Origin: Rhodoferax sp. GW822-FHT02A01
Lineage (GTDB): Bacteria > Pseudomonadota > Gammaproteobacteria > Burkholderiales > Burkholderiaceae_C
Length of the DNA: 64,000 nt
Assembly (NCBI RefSeq): GCF_038784515.1
Contig: NZ_CP152376.1
Coordinates: 4,898,001-4,962,000 of the forward strand
Direction: 5' to 3'
How positions within the stretch are numbered: position 1 is the stretch's first letter; each line of letters opens with the position of its first letter. This document shows, in pieces, positions 17,093 through 26,680 of this stretch. The notes under the pieces are model-generated. The model saw only the letters and a program-made list of their open reading frames with translations. It was not told the origin of the DNA and made no database searches. Made by a program: the position numbers and the translations under genes.

Positions 17093-18298
17093 CTACAACG
17101 TCGCGGCCGCAGCGCGCAGGGCGTCCAGCAACTGCGCAGCGGCCGGTGTGGGCAGGTAGCCCGCGCGCAGCATCACCCCGATGCGGCGCGGCGTGTGCCG
17201 CACCAGCAGCGGCAGCTCCACCAGCTGCCCTTGCTCCAGCTCGCGCGCAACCTGGCGGGGCGACATCAGGGCCAGCCGGTCACCCTCGGCCAGAAAGGCC
17301 AACATCATCAAGGCACTGTTGACGTGCAATGCATCCGGCGGTGCTGGCATGCCGGCCGACTGGAGCATCTGCGCAAACGCGGCTGCAGCCGGGGTCTGGG
17401 GCATGGGCATGACCCATTGCGCCTGGGCAAGATGACGCCATTGCAAGGTGCGACGCTGTGCCAACGGATGGTCCCGTCGGGCCACCACGGACAGACGGTC
17501 TTCAAACAGCACTTCCTGCTGCACATCGGCGGCGGGGGACGTGGGACGCAAGGCGCCCACAATGCAATCGATCTGCGCACTGCGCAGCTGCTGCACCAAA
17601 GCGTCGAAGGTGCCGTCCACGATGGCGACCTGCACATCCGCCTGCACATCGAGCACGCGGCTGACCGCAGGCGCCAGCAGCATGGTGGTGGAGAACGGCA
17701 ACGTGCCGATGACCAGGCGGCCCTGCAACCGCCCGTGCACTTGCGGCCACTCATCTTCGGCTTGGCGCAATTCGGCCAGTGCCAGCTGCACGGCCCGCAG
17801 CAGGTTTGCACCGGCCTCGTCCAGCCGCAGACCGCCGCGTGTGCGCACAAACAGCGTGCTGCCAGCCAGATGCTCCAACTGGCTCAAGGATTGGTGCACC
17901 GCCGACTGGCTCAAGCCCAGCGCCTGAGCCGCCTTGCCCTCGCTGCCAGACTGCTGCAGCGCCAACAGGGTCTGCACATGGCGCTGCGAAAGCCCCAGCG
18001 CCAGGGGGCTGTCCGTCCAAGAGATGGTGGAAGGGCGACGCTTGTGGCAATCGGCTGCTGCCAACAATTCCAGGGCACGCTGCGCCCGCAGCGCCAGCCG
18101 CTGGCCCAGCGCATTGGGCTGCATGCCGCGTCCGCTGCGCAGCAGCAGTGCGCCGCCCATGGCCAACTCCAGTTGCTGCACGGCGCGCGCCACCGATGAC
18201 TGCGCCACATGCAACAGCGTGGCAGCCCGCTGGCTGCTGCCAGCCTGCACCACGGCAACCAGGGCGCGCAAGGGGCGGAGGTGGGGCAGCAATTCCAT
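17093..18298 (-). CDS. LysR family regulator with two N-terminal HTH domains
   Basis: 401 residues from the ATG at 18298, about 100 longer than usual LysR proteins. The first winged HTH is at about residues 5-65 (SSQRAATLLHVAQSSVARAV). A second LysR-type HTH follows at about 95-155 (GKAAQALGLSQSAVHQSL), then a substrate-binding domain from about 180. It lies between the hutH stop and the LivK-type gene on the same strand; either the hut genes or the downstream cluster could be its target. A GTG three codons upstream is also open. Confidence 0.85.
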   Translation of the reverse strand: MELLPHLRPLRALVAVVQAGSSQRAATLLHVAQSSVARAVQQLELAMGGALLLRSGRGMQPNALGQRLALRAQRALELLAAADCHKRRPSTISWTDSPLALGLSQRHVQTLLALQQSGSEGKAAQALGLSQSAVHQSLSQLEHLAGSTLFVRTRGGLRLDEAGANLLRAVQLALAELRQAEDEWPQVHGRLQGRLVIGTLPFSTTMLLAPAVSRVLDVQADVQVAIVDGTFDALVQQLRSAQIDCIVGALRPTSPAADVQQEVLFEDRLSVVARRDHPLAQRRTLQWRHLAQAQWVMPMPQTPAAAAFAQMLQSAGMPAPPDALHVNSALMMLAFLAEGDRLALMSPRQVARELEQGQLVELPLLVRHTPRRIGVMLRAGYLPTPAAAQLLDALRAAAATL

Positions 18299-18342
18299 GC
18301 CGCGCACTATAGCCCCCCTGCCCTGGGCAGGTCAGATGGGAC

Positions 18343-19890
18343 TCAGACCGGAACCCACAGCGTAGGCAAGCCCGTCAGGCCCCGCAGTACATGGGCCACC
18401 GAGCCATCGCGCACCAGCTGCGTCGCATGGGCGATGTCCGGCGCCAGATAGCGGTCCACGTTATGGGCAGGAATATCCTTGCGCAACAAGGCGTGCACGG
18501 CTTCCAGCGCATCCGAACTGCGCAGCGGGCGCAGGAATTCGATGCCCTGTGCAGCCGCCAGCAGCTCGATGCCAAGGATGTTGGCGGTGTTGCTGATCAT
18601 GCCCTGCAGGCGGCGCGCTGCAAACGTGGCCATGGACACATGGTCTTCCTGGTTGGCGCTGGTGGGCAGGCTGTCCACACTGGCTGGATGGGCCATGGAC
18701 TTGTTTTCGGAAGCCAGCGAAGCAGCCGTCACGTGCGCAATCATGAAGCCGCTGTTGAGGCCCGCGTCGGGTGTGAGGAAAGGCGGCAGGCGCGATACGC
18801 CGCTGTCGATCAGCATGGCAATGCGCCGCTCGGCGATGGCGCCCACTTCGGCAATGGCCAGCGCCATGCCATCGGCGGCCAGCGCCACCGGCTCGGCGTG
18901 GAAGTTACCGCCGCTGATCATCGCACCGTTGTCTGCGAAGACCAGCGGGTTGTCGGTGACCGCATTGGCCTCGATCAGCAGGATGCGCGCCGCATGGCGC
19001 ATCTGGTCCAGGCAGGCGCCCACCACCTGCGGCTGGCAACGCAGGCAGTACGGGTCCTGCACGCGGTCATCGCCTTCGGCATGCGACTGGCGAATGGCGC
19101 TGCCCTGGAGCAGCGCACGGTAGTACTGCGCCACATCGATCTGGCCGGGCTGGCCACGCACCGCGTGGATGCGCGGATCGAACGGACCATCGCTGCCACG
19201 CGCCGCATCCAGCGTGAGTGCGCCGATGACCAGTGCCGCTTCCAGCACCGGCTCAAAACTCAGGAAGGCATGCAGTGCCAGCGCCGTGGAAGTCTGGGTG
19301 CCGTTGATGAGCGCCAGCCCTTCCTTGGCTTCCAGCGTCAGCGGGGTGATGCCCGCCTGCTGCAAGGCTTGCAGAGCCGGCACGCGCACGCCGTCTACCA
19401 GCATATCGCCCTCGCCCATCAGTGCCAGCGTCATATGCGACAAGGGCGCCAGGTCACCCGACGCACCCACCGAGCCCTGCGAAGGCACATAGGGCACCAG
19501 GCCTGCGTTGTGCACCGCCAGCAGGGTGTCGATCACCACCTCGCGGCAACCGGAGTAGCCACGCGCCAGGCTGGCCGCCTTGGTGGCCATCATCAGGCGC
19601 ATGATGGGCGCAGCCAGCGGTTCGCCCACGCCCACGCTGTGGGAGCGGATCAGGTTGCGCTGCAGGGCGTCGAGCTGGTGCTTGTCGATACGCTTGTTGG
19701 CCAGCTTGCCGAAGCCGGTGTTGACGCCGTAGACCGGCGCGTCTCCATCGGCTGCAGCCTTGACCAAGGCATGCGCAGCGCGCACCACGCCGCGTGCCGC
19801 TTCCGGCAATTCCAGCTGGCAGACATCCGAGTGAATAGCCTGCAACTGCTCCAACGTGACGTGGCCGGGGTTCAGAATTATTTTGCTCAT
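18343..19890 (-). CDS. hutH: Histidine ammonia-lyase
   Basis: 515 residues; deaminates histidine to trans-urocanate. The Ala-Ser-Gly triad that cyclises to the MIO cofactor is at residues 143-145 in [14 protein letters not shown]. The later [14 protein letters not shown] segment is also typical. It is the second gene of the hutU-hutH unit; the two are separated by 100 bases containing an intergenic repeat. Confidence 0.97.
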   Translation of the reverse strand: MSKIILNPGHVTLEQLQAIHSDVCQLELPEAARGVVRAAHALVKAAADGDAPVYGVNTGFGKLANKRIDKHQLDALQRNLIRSHSVGVGEPLAAPIMRLMMATKAASLARGYSGCREVVIDTLLAVHNAGLVPYVPSQGSVGASGDLAPLSHMTLALMGEGDMLVDGVRVPALQALQQAGITPLTLEAKEGLALINGTQTSTALALHAFLSFEPVLEAALVIGALTLDAARGSDGPFDPRIHAVRGQPGQIDVAQYYRALLQGSAIRQSHAEGDDRVQDPYCLRCQPQVVGACLDQMRHAARILLIEANAVTDNPLVFADNGAMISGGNFHAEPVALAADGMALAIAEVGAIAERRIAMLIDSGVSRLPPFLTPDAGLNSGFMIAHVTAASLASENKSMAHPASVDSLPTSANQEDHVSMATFAARRLQGMISNTANILGIELLAAAQGIEFLRPLRSSDALEAVHALLRKDIPAHNVDRYLAPDIAHATQLVRDGSVAHVLRGLTGLPTLWVPV

Positions 19891-19924
19891 GTGATTCTCG
19901 AAAAATGTGGGTAGTTCAAGCAGA

Positions 19925-19999
19925 GATACCGTGGAACTGGCTCCGCCAGGCCGCCGGTATCGTCCCCTTGAGGGGAAGCGCCAAAGGCGCTCAGGGGTG
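19925..19999. repeat. Intergenic repeat, copy B, between hutU and hutH
   Basis: Three consecutive hairpins: GATACCG/CGGTATC (19925-19931 and 19955-19961), CCCC-TTGA-GGGG (19964-19975) and GCGCC-AAA-GGCGC (19978-19990). It then runs into CAGGGGTG, which contains the hutU stop codon, so the last hutU codons (His-Pro-stop) are made of repeat sequence. The GGCTCCGCC and CAGGGGTG blocks recur in copy C at 44933-45014. Confidence 0.65.
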
Positions 20000-21697
20000 C
20001 TTCAACATGGGCAAGTTCATGCCCTGCTCTTTTGCGCAAGCAACGGCAATGTCATAGCCCGCATCGGCATGGCGCATCACGCCGGTGCCGGGGTCATTCC
20101 ACAGCACGCGCTCCAGGCGCTTGGCGGCTGCATCGGTGCCATCGGCCACGATGACCACACCGCTGTGCTGCGAGTAGCCCATGCCCACGCCACCACCGTG
20201 GTGCAGGCTGACCCAGGTCGCGCCGCCTGCGGTATTGAGCAGGGCATTGAGCAAGGGCCAATCACTGACCGCGTCGGAGCCGTCGCGCATGGATTCGGTC
20301 TCGCGGTTGGGCGAGGCCACCGAGCCGCTGTCCAGGTGGTCGCGGCCGATCACGATGGGTGCCTTGAGTTCACCGTTCTTCACCATCTCGTTGAAGGCCA
20401 GGCCGGCGCGGTGGCGCTCACCCAGGCCGATCCAGCAGATGCGTGCGGGCAGACCCTGGAAGGCAATACGTTCGCCCGCCATGTCCAGCCAGCGGTGCAG
20501 GTGCGCGTCTTCGGGGAACAGCTCCTTCATCTTGGCGTCGGTCTTCTTGATGTCTTCGGGGTCGCCACTGAGCGCCACCCAGCGGAACGGGCCCTTGCCA
20601 CGGCAGAACAGGGGGCGCACGTAGGCCGGCACAAAGCCGGGGAAGTCAAAGGCATTTTTCACACCCTGGTCGAAGGCCACCTGGCGGATGTTGTTGCCGT
20701 AGTCCACCGTGGGCACGCCCATGGATTGGAAGTCCAGCATGGCCTGCACATGCACGGCGCAGCTCTTGGCAGCGGCGATGCGCAGTGCTGCGTGTTGCGT
20801 GTCGTTGGCCTGGGCGGCACGCCACTGCTCGACCGTCCAGCCGCTGGGCAGGTATCCGTTGACCAGGTCGTGGGCCGAAGTCTGGTCGGTCACGATATCG
20901 GGGCGGATGCTGCCCGCTTTGGCGCGCTTGACCAGCTCGGGCAGGATGTCTGCCGCGTTGCCCAACAGGGCAATGGACACGGCCTTCTTCTCCTTGCTGT
21001 ACTTTTCCAGACGGGCCAATGCGTCGTCCAGATCAGCGGCCTGCTCGTCCACATAACGCGTCTTGAGGCGGAAGTCGATGCGGCTTTGCTGGCATTCGAT
21101 GTTGAGGGAGGACGCACCTGCAAAACTGGCGGCCAGAGGCTGCGCGCCACCCATACCGCCCAGCCCTGCCGTGAGAATCCAGCGGCCGGCCAGATCGCCG
21201 TTGTAGTGCTGCTTGCCGGCTTCGACAAAGGTCTCGTAGGTGCCCTGCACAATGCCCTGGCTACCGATGTAGATCCAGCTGCCGGCGGTCATCTGGCCGT
21301 ACATCATCAGGCCCTTCTTGTCGAGCTCGTGGAAGTGCTCCCAGGTGGCCCACTTGGGCACCAGGTTGGAGTTGGCAATCAGCACCCGCGGCGCATCGGC
21401 GTGGCTGCGAAAAACGCCCACCGGCTTGCCGCTTTGCACCAGCAGGGTTTCGTCCTCGTTCAGGTTTTTCAGCGCTTCGAGGATGGCCTCATAGCAATCC
21501 CAGTTGCGCGCCGCCTTGCCGATGCCGCCGTACACCACCAGGGCATCGGGGTTCTCGGCCACTTCCGGGTCCAGGTTGTTCTGGATCATGCGGTAGGCGG
21601 CTTCGATCAGCCAGTTCTTGCAGGTGATGGCCGTGCCGCGCGGGGCGCGTACGGGATGCGGTTGTGCGGCGTGCTGAATGTCGGCGAGGTTGGTCAT
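19991..21697 (-). CDS. hutU: Urocanate hydratase
   Basis: 568 residues; NAD+-dependent hydration of urocanate to imidazolonepropionate. The N-terminal [18 protein letters not shown], the glycine-rich [14 protein letters not shown] and the [19 protein letters not shown] segment are family hallmarks. The ATG at 21697 is preceded by AGGAGA at good spacing; 13 further open codons upstream lie in the promoter region and are unlikely to be coding. First gene of hutUH, divergent from hutC. Confidence 0.97.
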   Translation of the reverse strand: MTNLADIQHAAQPHPVRAPRGTAITCKNWLIEAAYRMIQNNLDPEVAENPDALVVYGGIGKAARNWDCYEAILEALKNLNEDETLLVQSGKPVGVFRSHADAPRVLIANSNLVPKWATWEHFHELDKKGLMMYGQMTAGSWIYIGSQGIVQGTYETFVEAGKQHYNGDLAGRWILTAGLGGMGGAQPLAASFAGASSLNIECQQSRIDFRLKTRYVDEQAADLDDALARLEKYSKEKKAVSIALLGNAADILPELVKRAKAGSIRPDIVTDQTSAHDLVNGYLPSGWTVEQWRAAQANDTQHAALRIAAAKSCAVHVQAMLDFQSMGVPTVDYGNNIRQVAFDQGVKNAFDFPGFVPAYVRPLFCRGKGPFRWVALSGDPEDIKKTDAKMKELFPEDAHLHRWLDMAGERIAFQGLPARICWIGLGERHRAGLAFNEMVKNGELKAPIVIGRDHLDSGSVASPNRETESMRDGSDAVSDWPLLNALLNTAGGATWVSLHHGGGVGMGYSQHSGVVIVADGTDAAAKRLERVLWNDPGTGVMRHADAGYDIAVACAKEQGMNLPMLKHP

Positions 21698-21737
21698 GGT
21701 GTCTCCTGAAAGCAAAAGGGGGGCGAATTTCGGCACG

Positions 21738-21773
21738 AGTGTACTTGTCTAGACATGTCTATGCAACTACAAT
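21738..21773. promoter_or_regulatory. Interleaved divergent hut promoters over a palindromic HutC operator
   Basis: Minus strand (hutU): TTGCAT (21766-21761), 17 bases, TACACT (21743-21738). Plus strand (hutC): TTGTCT (21745-21750), 17 bases, TACAAT (21768-21773). The overlapping perfect palindromes TGTCTAGACA (21746-21755) and AGACATGTCT (21751-21760) fill the shared spacer. One bound repressor dimer could block both promoters. The plus -10 puts the start point at the hutC ATG itself. Confidence 0.75.
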
Positions 21774-21779
21774 TTGCAC

Positions 21780-22499
21780 ATGCCTTCCAACAAGCCATCC
21801 ACCCACGCGCCCTATTCCAAGGTCAAGGCCTACCTGAAGGAAGGACTGGCCAGCGGCCGCTGGGTTCCCGGCGACCAGATGCCGTCCGAAGCCGAGCTGG
21901 TGCAGCGCTTTGAAGTGAGCCGCATGACCGTGGGCCGCGCCATCCGCGAGCTGCAGGCCGAAGGGCTGGTCACCCGCGTGCAGGGTGTGGGCACCTTTGC
22001 GGCACACCTGTCGCGCGTGTCGTCCACCCTGACCATCCGCGATCTGCACGACGAGATCGTCTCGCGCGGCCATACCCACCAGGCCAGCGTGGTGTTTGCC
22101 AAGCAGGAAAAGGCCAAGGCCGACCTGGCGGCGCAATTGGGCGTAGAGGTCGGCAGCACGGTGTTTCACAGCCTTATCGTGCACAGCGAGAACGGCGTGC
22201 CCCTGCAGTGCGAAGACCGCTATGTGAACCCGTCTTGCGCCCCCGACTATCTGGAGGTGGACTTCCAGACCATCACGCCCACGCAGTACCTGCTACAGGT
22301 GGCACCGCTGTGGGAGGCGCAGTATTCCATCGAAGCCGCCAGCCCCACCGCGCAAGAGGCGCAACTGCTGGGCATTGGCGTGCAAGACCCCTGCCTCATC
22401 GTGGTACGCCGCACCATCAACCGCGGTGTGCCCATCACGCTGGCGCGGTTGGTACACCCGGGTACGCGCTACCAGATCAGCGGTGCTTTCAAGCCATGA
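21780..22499 (+). CDS. hutC: Histidine utilisation repressor HutC
   Basis: 239 residues; GntR-type winged helix (about 10-75, with SEAELVQRFEVSRMTVGRAI) plus a UTRA effector domain (about 95-235), which binds urocanate in characterised HutC proteins. The ATG at 21780 is seven bases after a TACAAT box, so the mRNA may be leaderless; an in-frame TTG two codons earlier lacks support. It represses hutUH and its own operon via the palindrome between them. The stop overlaps the hutD start (ATGA). Confidence 0.93.
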   Translation: MPSNKPSTHAPYSKVKAYLKEGLASGRWVPGDQMPSEAELVQRFEVSRMTVGRAIRELQAEGLVTRVQGVGTFAAHLSRVSSTLTIRDLHDEIVSRGHTHQASVVFAKQEKAKADLAAQLGVEVGSTVFHSLIVHSENGVPLQCEDRYVNPSCAPDYLEVDFQTITPTQYLLQVAPLWEAQYSIEAASPTAQEAQLLGIGVQDPCLIVVRRTINRGVPITLARLVHPGTRYQISGAFKP

Positions 22500-23206
22500 G
22501 CACCATCCAAATCATTCGCGCAGACGACCAGCCCCCCCACCCCTGGCGCAACGGCGGCGGCCAAACCCGCGAACTCTTGGTGTGGCCGCCTGTCCCCGGG
22601 AGTCTGGGCGGCAATGCGCTCTGCGCAGGTAAAGGAGGAGCCTGCGCAGCAGGCGGGGGACACGGAGCAGAGCGCATTGCTGCCCAGACTCCCACCGCCA
22701 CCCAGGCTGACACAGAATGGCAATTGCGCATCAGCCGTGCCGACATCGCTGCCAGTGGCCCGTTCTCTGCGTTCCCTGGCGTGCAGCGTTGGTTTGTGGT
22801 GCTGAGTGGCAAAGGGGTGGTGCTGCACATGCCTACGGCCGATGGCCATACGCGGGATCACCAGTTGCTACCGGGCCATGCCCCACTGCACTTTGATGGC
22901 GACCTTGCACCCGGTTGCTCTTTGATAAGCGGTCCAACGCAAGACCTGAACCTCATGGCACGCGGCGGCAATGCCGCCGTGCTGGCGGTGGAACAGTCCC
23001 CCGACTGGACCTGCACCTTCGCCATAGGTGGCCTGTACACCGCAGTCGCTGGCACTTGGACCCAAGGCACGCAGTCCATGGAACTCGCAGCACACACGCT
23101 GCTGTGGTCCGAAGCCGCCAACGCAGCGCCCATGCACTTCACACCCCTCCACAACCAGTCCGCTGCCGCCTGGTGGCTGGGCTACACACCTGGGCCCACC
23201 CCATGA
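22496..23206 (+). CDS. hutD: HutD family protein with an in-frame palindromic insertion
   Basis: 236 residues; cupin-fold protein of the HutD/Ves family, thought to modulate hut flux by binding an intermediate. The family start ([10 protein letters not shown]) and the later [18 protein letters not shown] block are intact. Between them, residues 35-66 (Gly-, Ala- and Cys-rich) are encoded exactly by a 96-bp palindromic element; without it the protein would be about 204 residues, near the normal family length. The frame is kept and no stop is created. Whether the product folds normally is unknown. Both ends overlap neighbours by ATGA. Confidence 0.88.
   Translation: MSTIQIIRADDQPPHPWRNGGGQTRELLVWPPVPGSLGGNALCAGKGGACAAGGGHGAERIAAQTPTATQADTEWQLRISRADIAASGPFSAFPGVQRWFVVLSGKGVVLHMPTADGHTRDHQLLPGHAPLHFDGDLAPGCSLISGPTQDLNLMARGGNAAVLAVEQSPDWTCTFAIGGLYTAVAGTWTQGTQSMELAAHTLLWSEAANAAPMHFTPLHNQSAAAWWLGYTPGPTP
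22598..22693. repeat. 96-bp palindromic element inside hutD (E2)
   Basis: 27-bp arms (22598-22624 and 22667-22693, one mismatch) around a 42-base centre with GGTAAAGGAGGAGCC, a CCTGC-GCA-GCAGG hairpin and GGCGGGGGACACG. It begins on the first base of codon 35 of hutD and spans 32 codons. Aligned with the copy at 14521-14616 (offset two bases), the arms match at about 20 of 27 positions, and differences occur in both arms together, which keeps pairing. Confidence 0.85.
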
Positions 23207-24423
23207 CCTATTCACTGACTCTGTGGCGCAATGCCCGGCTGGCCACGCTGGCTGGCTCCGCTGGCTGGGGTTTGATCGAACACGGCGCAATCCTCACCCA
23301 GGGCGAGACGCTGCACTGGGTCGGTGCCGAGTCGGAATTGCCTGCGCAGTTCACACAGAAGATCAACGTCACCCACGATCTGGGCGGCGCACTGGTCACT
23401 CCCGGTCTGATCGACTGCCACACGCACCTGGTCTATGGTGGCCACCGCGCGCATGAATTCGAGATGCGGCTGCAGGGAGCCAGCTACCTGGACATCGCCC
23501 GCGCGGGCGGCGGCATCCGCTCCACCGTGGCCGCCACCCGCGCCGCGTCCGATGCCCAGTTGCTGGCGGATGCGGGCAAGCGGCTGCAAGTCCTGATGCG
23601 CGAAGGCGTGACCACCGTGGAGATCAAGTCCGGCTACGGCCTCAGCCTGGAACATGAGGCGCGCAGCCTGGCGGTGGCCCGCGCACTGGGGCGTACCTTG
23701 CCTGTTGCCGTTCGCACCACGTACCTGGGAGCGCATGCCTTGCCGCCCGAGTTCGAAGGCCGCAGCGATGACTATGTGGACGCCGTCTGCGCCTGGATGC
23801 CCGCGCTGCATGCGCAAGGCTTGGTCGACGCCGTGGACGCGTTCTGCGAAAACATCGGCTTCAGCCCGGCGCAGACGCGCCGCGTATTTGAAGCCGCTGC
23901 CCGCCTGGGGTTGCCCGTCAAGCTGCACGCCGAACAGCTCAGCGACCAGGGCGGCGCTGCGCTGGCTGCGGAGTTCGGTGCACTGTCGTGCGACCACCTG
24001 GAACACCTGAGTGAAGCCGGCATTGCCGCCATGGCCCGGAGCGGCACGGTGGCCGTGCTCTTACCCGGCGCCTACTATTTTCTGCGCGACACCAAGCTGC
24101 CCCCCATTGCCGCGCTGCGTGCGGCGGGCGTGCCGATGGCAGTGGCATCCGACCATAACCCGGGCACGTCGCCAGGCTTGTCCCTGCTGCTGATGATCAA
24201 CATGGCTTGCACCTTGTTCCGACTGACACCGGAAGAAGCCGTTCGGGGCGTCACCGTGCATGCGGCCAAGGCCTTGGGTCTGTCTGACCGCGGCCAGTTG
24301 GTTGCAGGCCAGCGCGCCGACTTCTGCGTGTGGGATGTTGCACACCCCAACGAGCTGGCCTATTGGTTTGGCACCAACCCGTGCAAGCGCGTTATCGTAG
24401 GCGCCCAGGAGCGAGACCTATGA
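23203..24423 (+). CDS. hutI: Imidazolonepropionase
   Basis: 406 residues; amidohydrolase opening the imidazolone ring to N-formimidoylglutamate. Metal ligands are in the [13 protein letters not shown] segment, with further histidines in [12 protein letters not shown] and the aspartate in [12 protein letters not shown]. The ATG overlaps the hutD stop, and its own stop overlaps hutG, so hutC-D-I-G is one translationally coupled chain. Confidence 0.96.
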   Translation: MTYSLTLWRNARLATLAGSAGWGLIEHGAILTQGETLHWVGAESELPAQFTQKINVTHDLGGALVTPGLIDCHTHLVYGGHRAHEFEMRLQGASYLDIARAGGGIRSTVAATRAASDAQLLADAGKRLQVLMREGVTTVEIKSGYGLSLEHEARSLAVARALGRTLPVAVRTTYLGAHALPPEFEGRSDDYVDAVCAWMPALHAQGLVDAVDAFCENIGFSPAQTRRVFEAAARLGLPVKLHAEQLSDQGGAALAAEFGALSCDHLEHLSEAGIAAMARSGTVAVLLPGAYYFLRDTKLPPIAALRAAGVPMAVASDHNPGTSPGLSLLLMINMACTLFRLTPEEAVRGVTVHAAKALGLSDRGQLVAGQRADFCVWDVAHPNELAYWFGTNPCKRVIVGAQERDL

Positions 24424-25229
24424 AAAAGACCATTCACAACGACGTATTCACACTGTACCCCGGCAGCAAACCATTGCTGGTCAGCATGCCGCATGTGGGC
24501 ACCGTGATTCCGCCTGAATTGCAGCCTCGCTTTGTGGAGCGCGCGCTGCAGGTGGAAGACACCGACTGGCACCTGGACAAGCTCTACCACTTTGTGCGCA
24601 GTACCGGCGCCAGCATGATCGTGCCGCACTACTCGCGCTATGTGATTGACCTCAACCGCCCCAGCGAAAACACCCCCATGTACGCGGGTGCCAACAACAC
24701 CGAGCTGTGCCCTACCCGCTTCTTCACTGGAGACCCGCTGTACCGTGAGGGCATGGCACCGGACGATGCCGAAATAGCCCGTCGCATAGAAACCTACTGG
24801 TGCCCCTATCGCTATGCGCTGGAAGCTGAGCTCACGCGCCTGCGCACAGCCCATGGCCATGCCGTGCTGTTCGACGCCCACAGCATCAAGTCCGAAGTGC
24901 CCTGGTTGTTCGACGGTCGCCTGCCGGATTTGAACCTGGGCACGGTCAATGGCGCCAGCGTGGCGCCCGATTTGCGCGAGGCATTGGCCCAGGTATTGGC
25001 ACAACAGAGCGCATTCAGCCAGGTGGTGGACGGCCGATTCAAGGGCGGCCACATCACGCGCCACTTTGGCCGGCCGCAGGAGGGTTGGCATGCGGTGCAA
25101 TTGGAGATGTGCTGGAGCTGCTACATGGCAGAGACGCCGCCGTATCGCCTGGATGAGTCGCGCGCAGCGCGTGTGCGCCCTTTGCTGCAGCAGTTGGTAC
25201 ACACCATGCTGTCCTGGAAACCCGCATGA
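24420..25229 (+). CDS. hutG: N-formylglutamate deformylase
   Basis: 269 residues of the N-formylglutamate amidohydrolase family (not the arginase-like formiminoglutamase). The segments [27 protein letters not shown] and [13 protein letters not shown] carry the likely metal-binding residues. It releases formate and glutamate as the last step of the five-step hut route. This fits with hutF next door rather than a single-step formiminoglutamase. Confidence 0.93.
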   Translation: MKKTIHNDVFTLYPGSKPLLVSMPHVGTVIPPELQPRFVERALQVEDTDWHLDKLYHFVRSTGASMIVPHYSRYVIDLNRPSENTPMYAGANNTELCPTRFFTGDPLYREGMAPDDAEIARRIETYWCPYRYALEAELTRLRTAHGHAVLFDAHSIKSEVPWLFDGRLPDLNLGTVNGASVAPDLREALAQVLAQQSAFSQVVDGRFKGGHITRHFGRPQEGWHAVQLEMCWSCYMAETPPYRLDESRAARVRPLLQQLVHTMLSWKPA

Positions 25230-25239
25230 GGTACGCAAC

Positions 25240-26628
25240 GTGACTGCTGCACAACCCGCCCTGTTCTGGGCCCCCTACGCCTGGCTGGACGGCCAGTGGA
25301 AACAACAGGTCTGTCTGCAGGTCGGGCCGGACGGGCATTGGTCAGACGTCATTGCCGGCGTCGCCAGTGCGCCGGAGCAGGCAACCGTGCTGCAGGGCCC
25401 GGTTTTGCCTGGCCTGGTCAACGCCCACAGCCACGCCTTCCAGCGTGCATTTGCAGGCCTGTCAGAGCGGCGTGCCTCCGAGCAGGATGACTTCTGGTCC
25501 TGGCGTGACCGCATGTACGGCGTGGCCCTGCGCATCACGCCGCAGCAGATGCGTGCCGTGGCCGCACAGCTCTATGCAGAAATGCTGCTGGGCGGTTACA
25601 CCCAAGTGTGTGAATTCCACTACCTGCACCATGACGACAGAGGCTTGGCGTACGCAGACCCCGCCACCATGGCCTGGGCCATCGCCGATGGCGCGGCCGA
25701 CGCGGGCATGGGGCTCACCTTGTTGCCGGTGCTCTATGAGCGCGCCGGCTTTGCGCAACCCAACCTGCGCAATGACCAGCGCCGCTTCGCCGGCACCCCC
25801 GACTTCATTGCCGGGCTGCAGAAAACCGTTGCGCAGTCCGGCCGGCCATTGGTAAATGCCGGCGTGTCCGTCCACTCGCTGCGTGCTGCATCACCCGCTT
25901 CCATCACCCGACTGCTGGAACAAGTAGGCGACAGCGACATGCCGATTCACATCCATATTGCCGAGCAGATGCAGGAGGTGCGCGACTGCCTGGCGCACAC
26001 CGGCAAACACCCCATCGCCTGGCTGTGCGACGCGCTGCCGTTGGATGCACGCTGGCAGCTGGTGCATGCCACGCATACCGAACCCGCTGAAATCGAAACT
26101 GTTGCCGCCAGCGGTGCGGGCATCGTGATCTGCCCCAGTACCGAGGGCAATCTGGGTGATGGATTTGCCGACCTGCCGCACTGGTTGCAACATGGTGTGC
26201 CCATGGCCATCGGCTCGGACAGCCATGTGTGCCGTCAATGGAACGAAGAGCTGCGCTGGCTGGAGTACGGCCAGCGCATGCGGCTGCAACAGCGCAATGT
26301 GGCGGCCAGCCCGGCCACCGGCCAAAGCGCAACCGCTGGGCGCCTGCTGGAAGCCGCCTTGTCCGCCGGTGGCCAGGCCGCCGGCCAGAAACGCTGGGGA
26401 CTGCAGAACGGAGCGCGCGCCGACATGCTGGTTCTCAACCCGCGCGCCAGTGGCCTCTTGGGCATACCCAGCAGCCACACACTGGATGCCTATGTGTTTG
26501 CCTGCGATACGCCTGCGATAGACGCGGTCTATGTGGCCGGGCAGCAAGTGGTGGCGCAGGGGCGCCATCTGCGTGGCGAGCCGCTGGCTCGGGATTTCCT
26601 GGAAGCCATGAACGGCTTGCATCCCTGA
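25240..26628 (+). CDS. hutF: Formimidoylglutamate deiminase
   Basis: 462 residues; amidohydrolase converting N-formimidoylglutamate to N-formylglutamate and ammonia. The metal motif is NAHSHAFQRAFAG, with later histidine in HIHIAEQ, HATHTEP and aspartate in AIGSDSHVCRQW. The start is the GTG at 25240, ten bases after the hutG stop with a GAGG nearby; this gives the usual N-terminus (FWAPYAWLDG). Longer reading into hutG has no family support. Confidence 0.93.
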   Translation: MTAAQPALFWAPYAWLDGQWKQQVCLQVGPDGHWSDVIAGVASAPEQATVLQGPVLPGLVNAHSHAFQRAFAGLSERRASEQDDFWSWRDRMYGVALRITPQQMRAVAAQLYAEMLLGGYTQVCEFHYLHHDDRGLAYADPATMAWAIADGAADAGMGLTLLPVLYERAGFAQPNLRNDQRRFAGTPDFIAGLQKTVAQSGRPLVNAGVSVHSLRAASPASITRLLEQVGDSDMPIHIHIAEQMQEVRDCLAHTGKHPIAWLCDALPLDARWQLVHATHTEPAEIETVAASGAGIVICPSTEGNLGDGFADLPHWLQHGVPMAIGSDSHVCRQWNEELRWLEYGQRMRLQQRNVAASPATGQSATAGRLLEAALSAGGQAAGQKRWGLQNGARADMLVLNPRASGLLGIPSSHTLDAYVFACDTPAIDAVYVAGQQVVAQGRHLRGEPLARDFLEAMNGLHP

Positions 26629-26680
26629 GCGGTCCATGGACCAGCCCGGGCCCCGAAGGGCTGCTTGACGCTCTACGGCG

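Noticed and set aside
18391..19914. Long open frame opposite hutH
   Set aside because: It is the shadow of a G+C-rich gene on the other strand; its translation is Gln/Arg/His-rich with no family features, while hutH is unambiguous.
22496..23206. hutD as a pseudogene broken by the insertion
   Set aside because: The 96-bp insertion keeps the frame, has no stop, and the gene remains in a translationally coupled operon; function is uncertain but the frame is intact.
26631..26642. GGTCCATGGACC palindrome between hutF and the propeller lipoprotein
   Set aside because: A short perfect palindrome in a convergent gap with no T-tract; could be chance or a weak terminator, too little to call.
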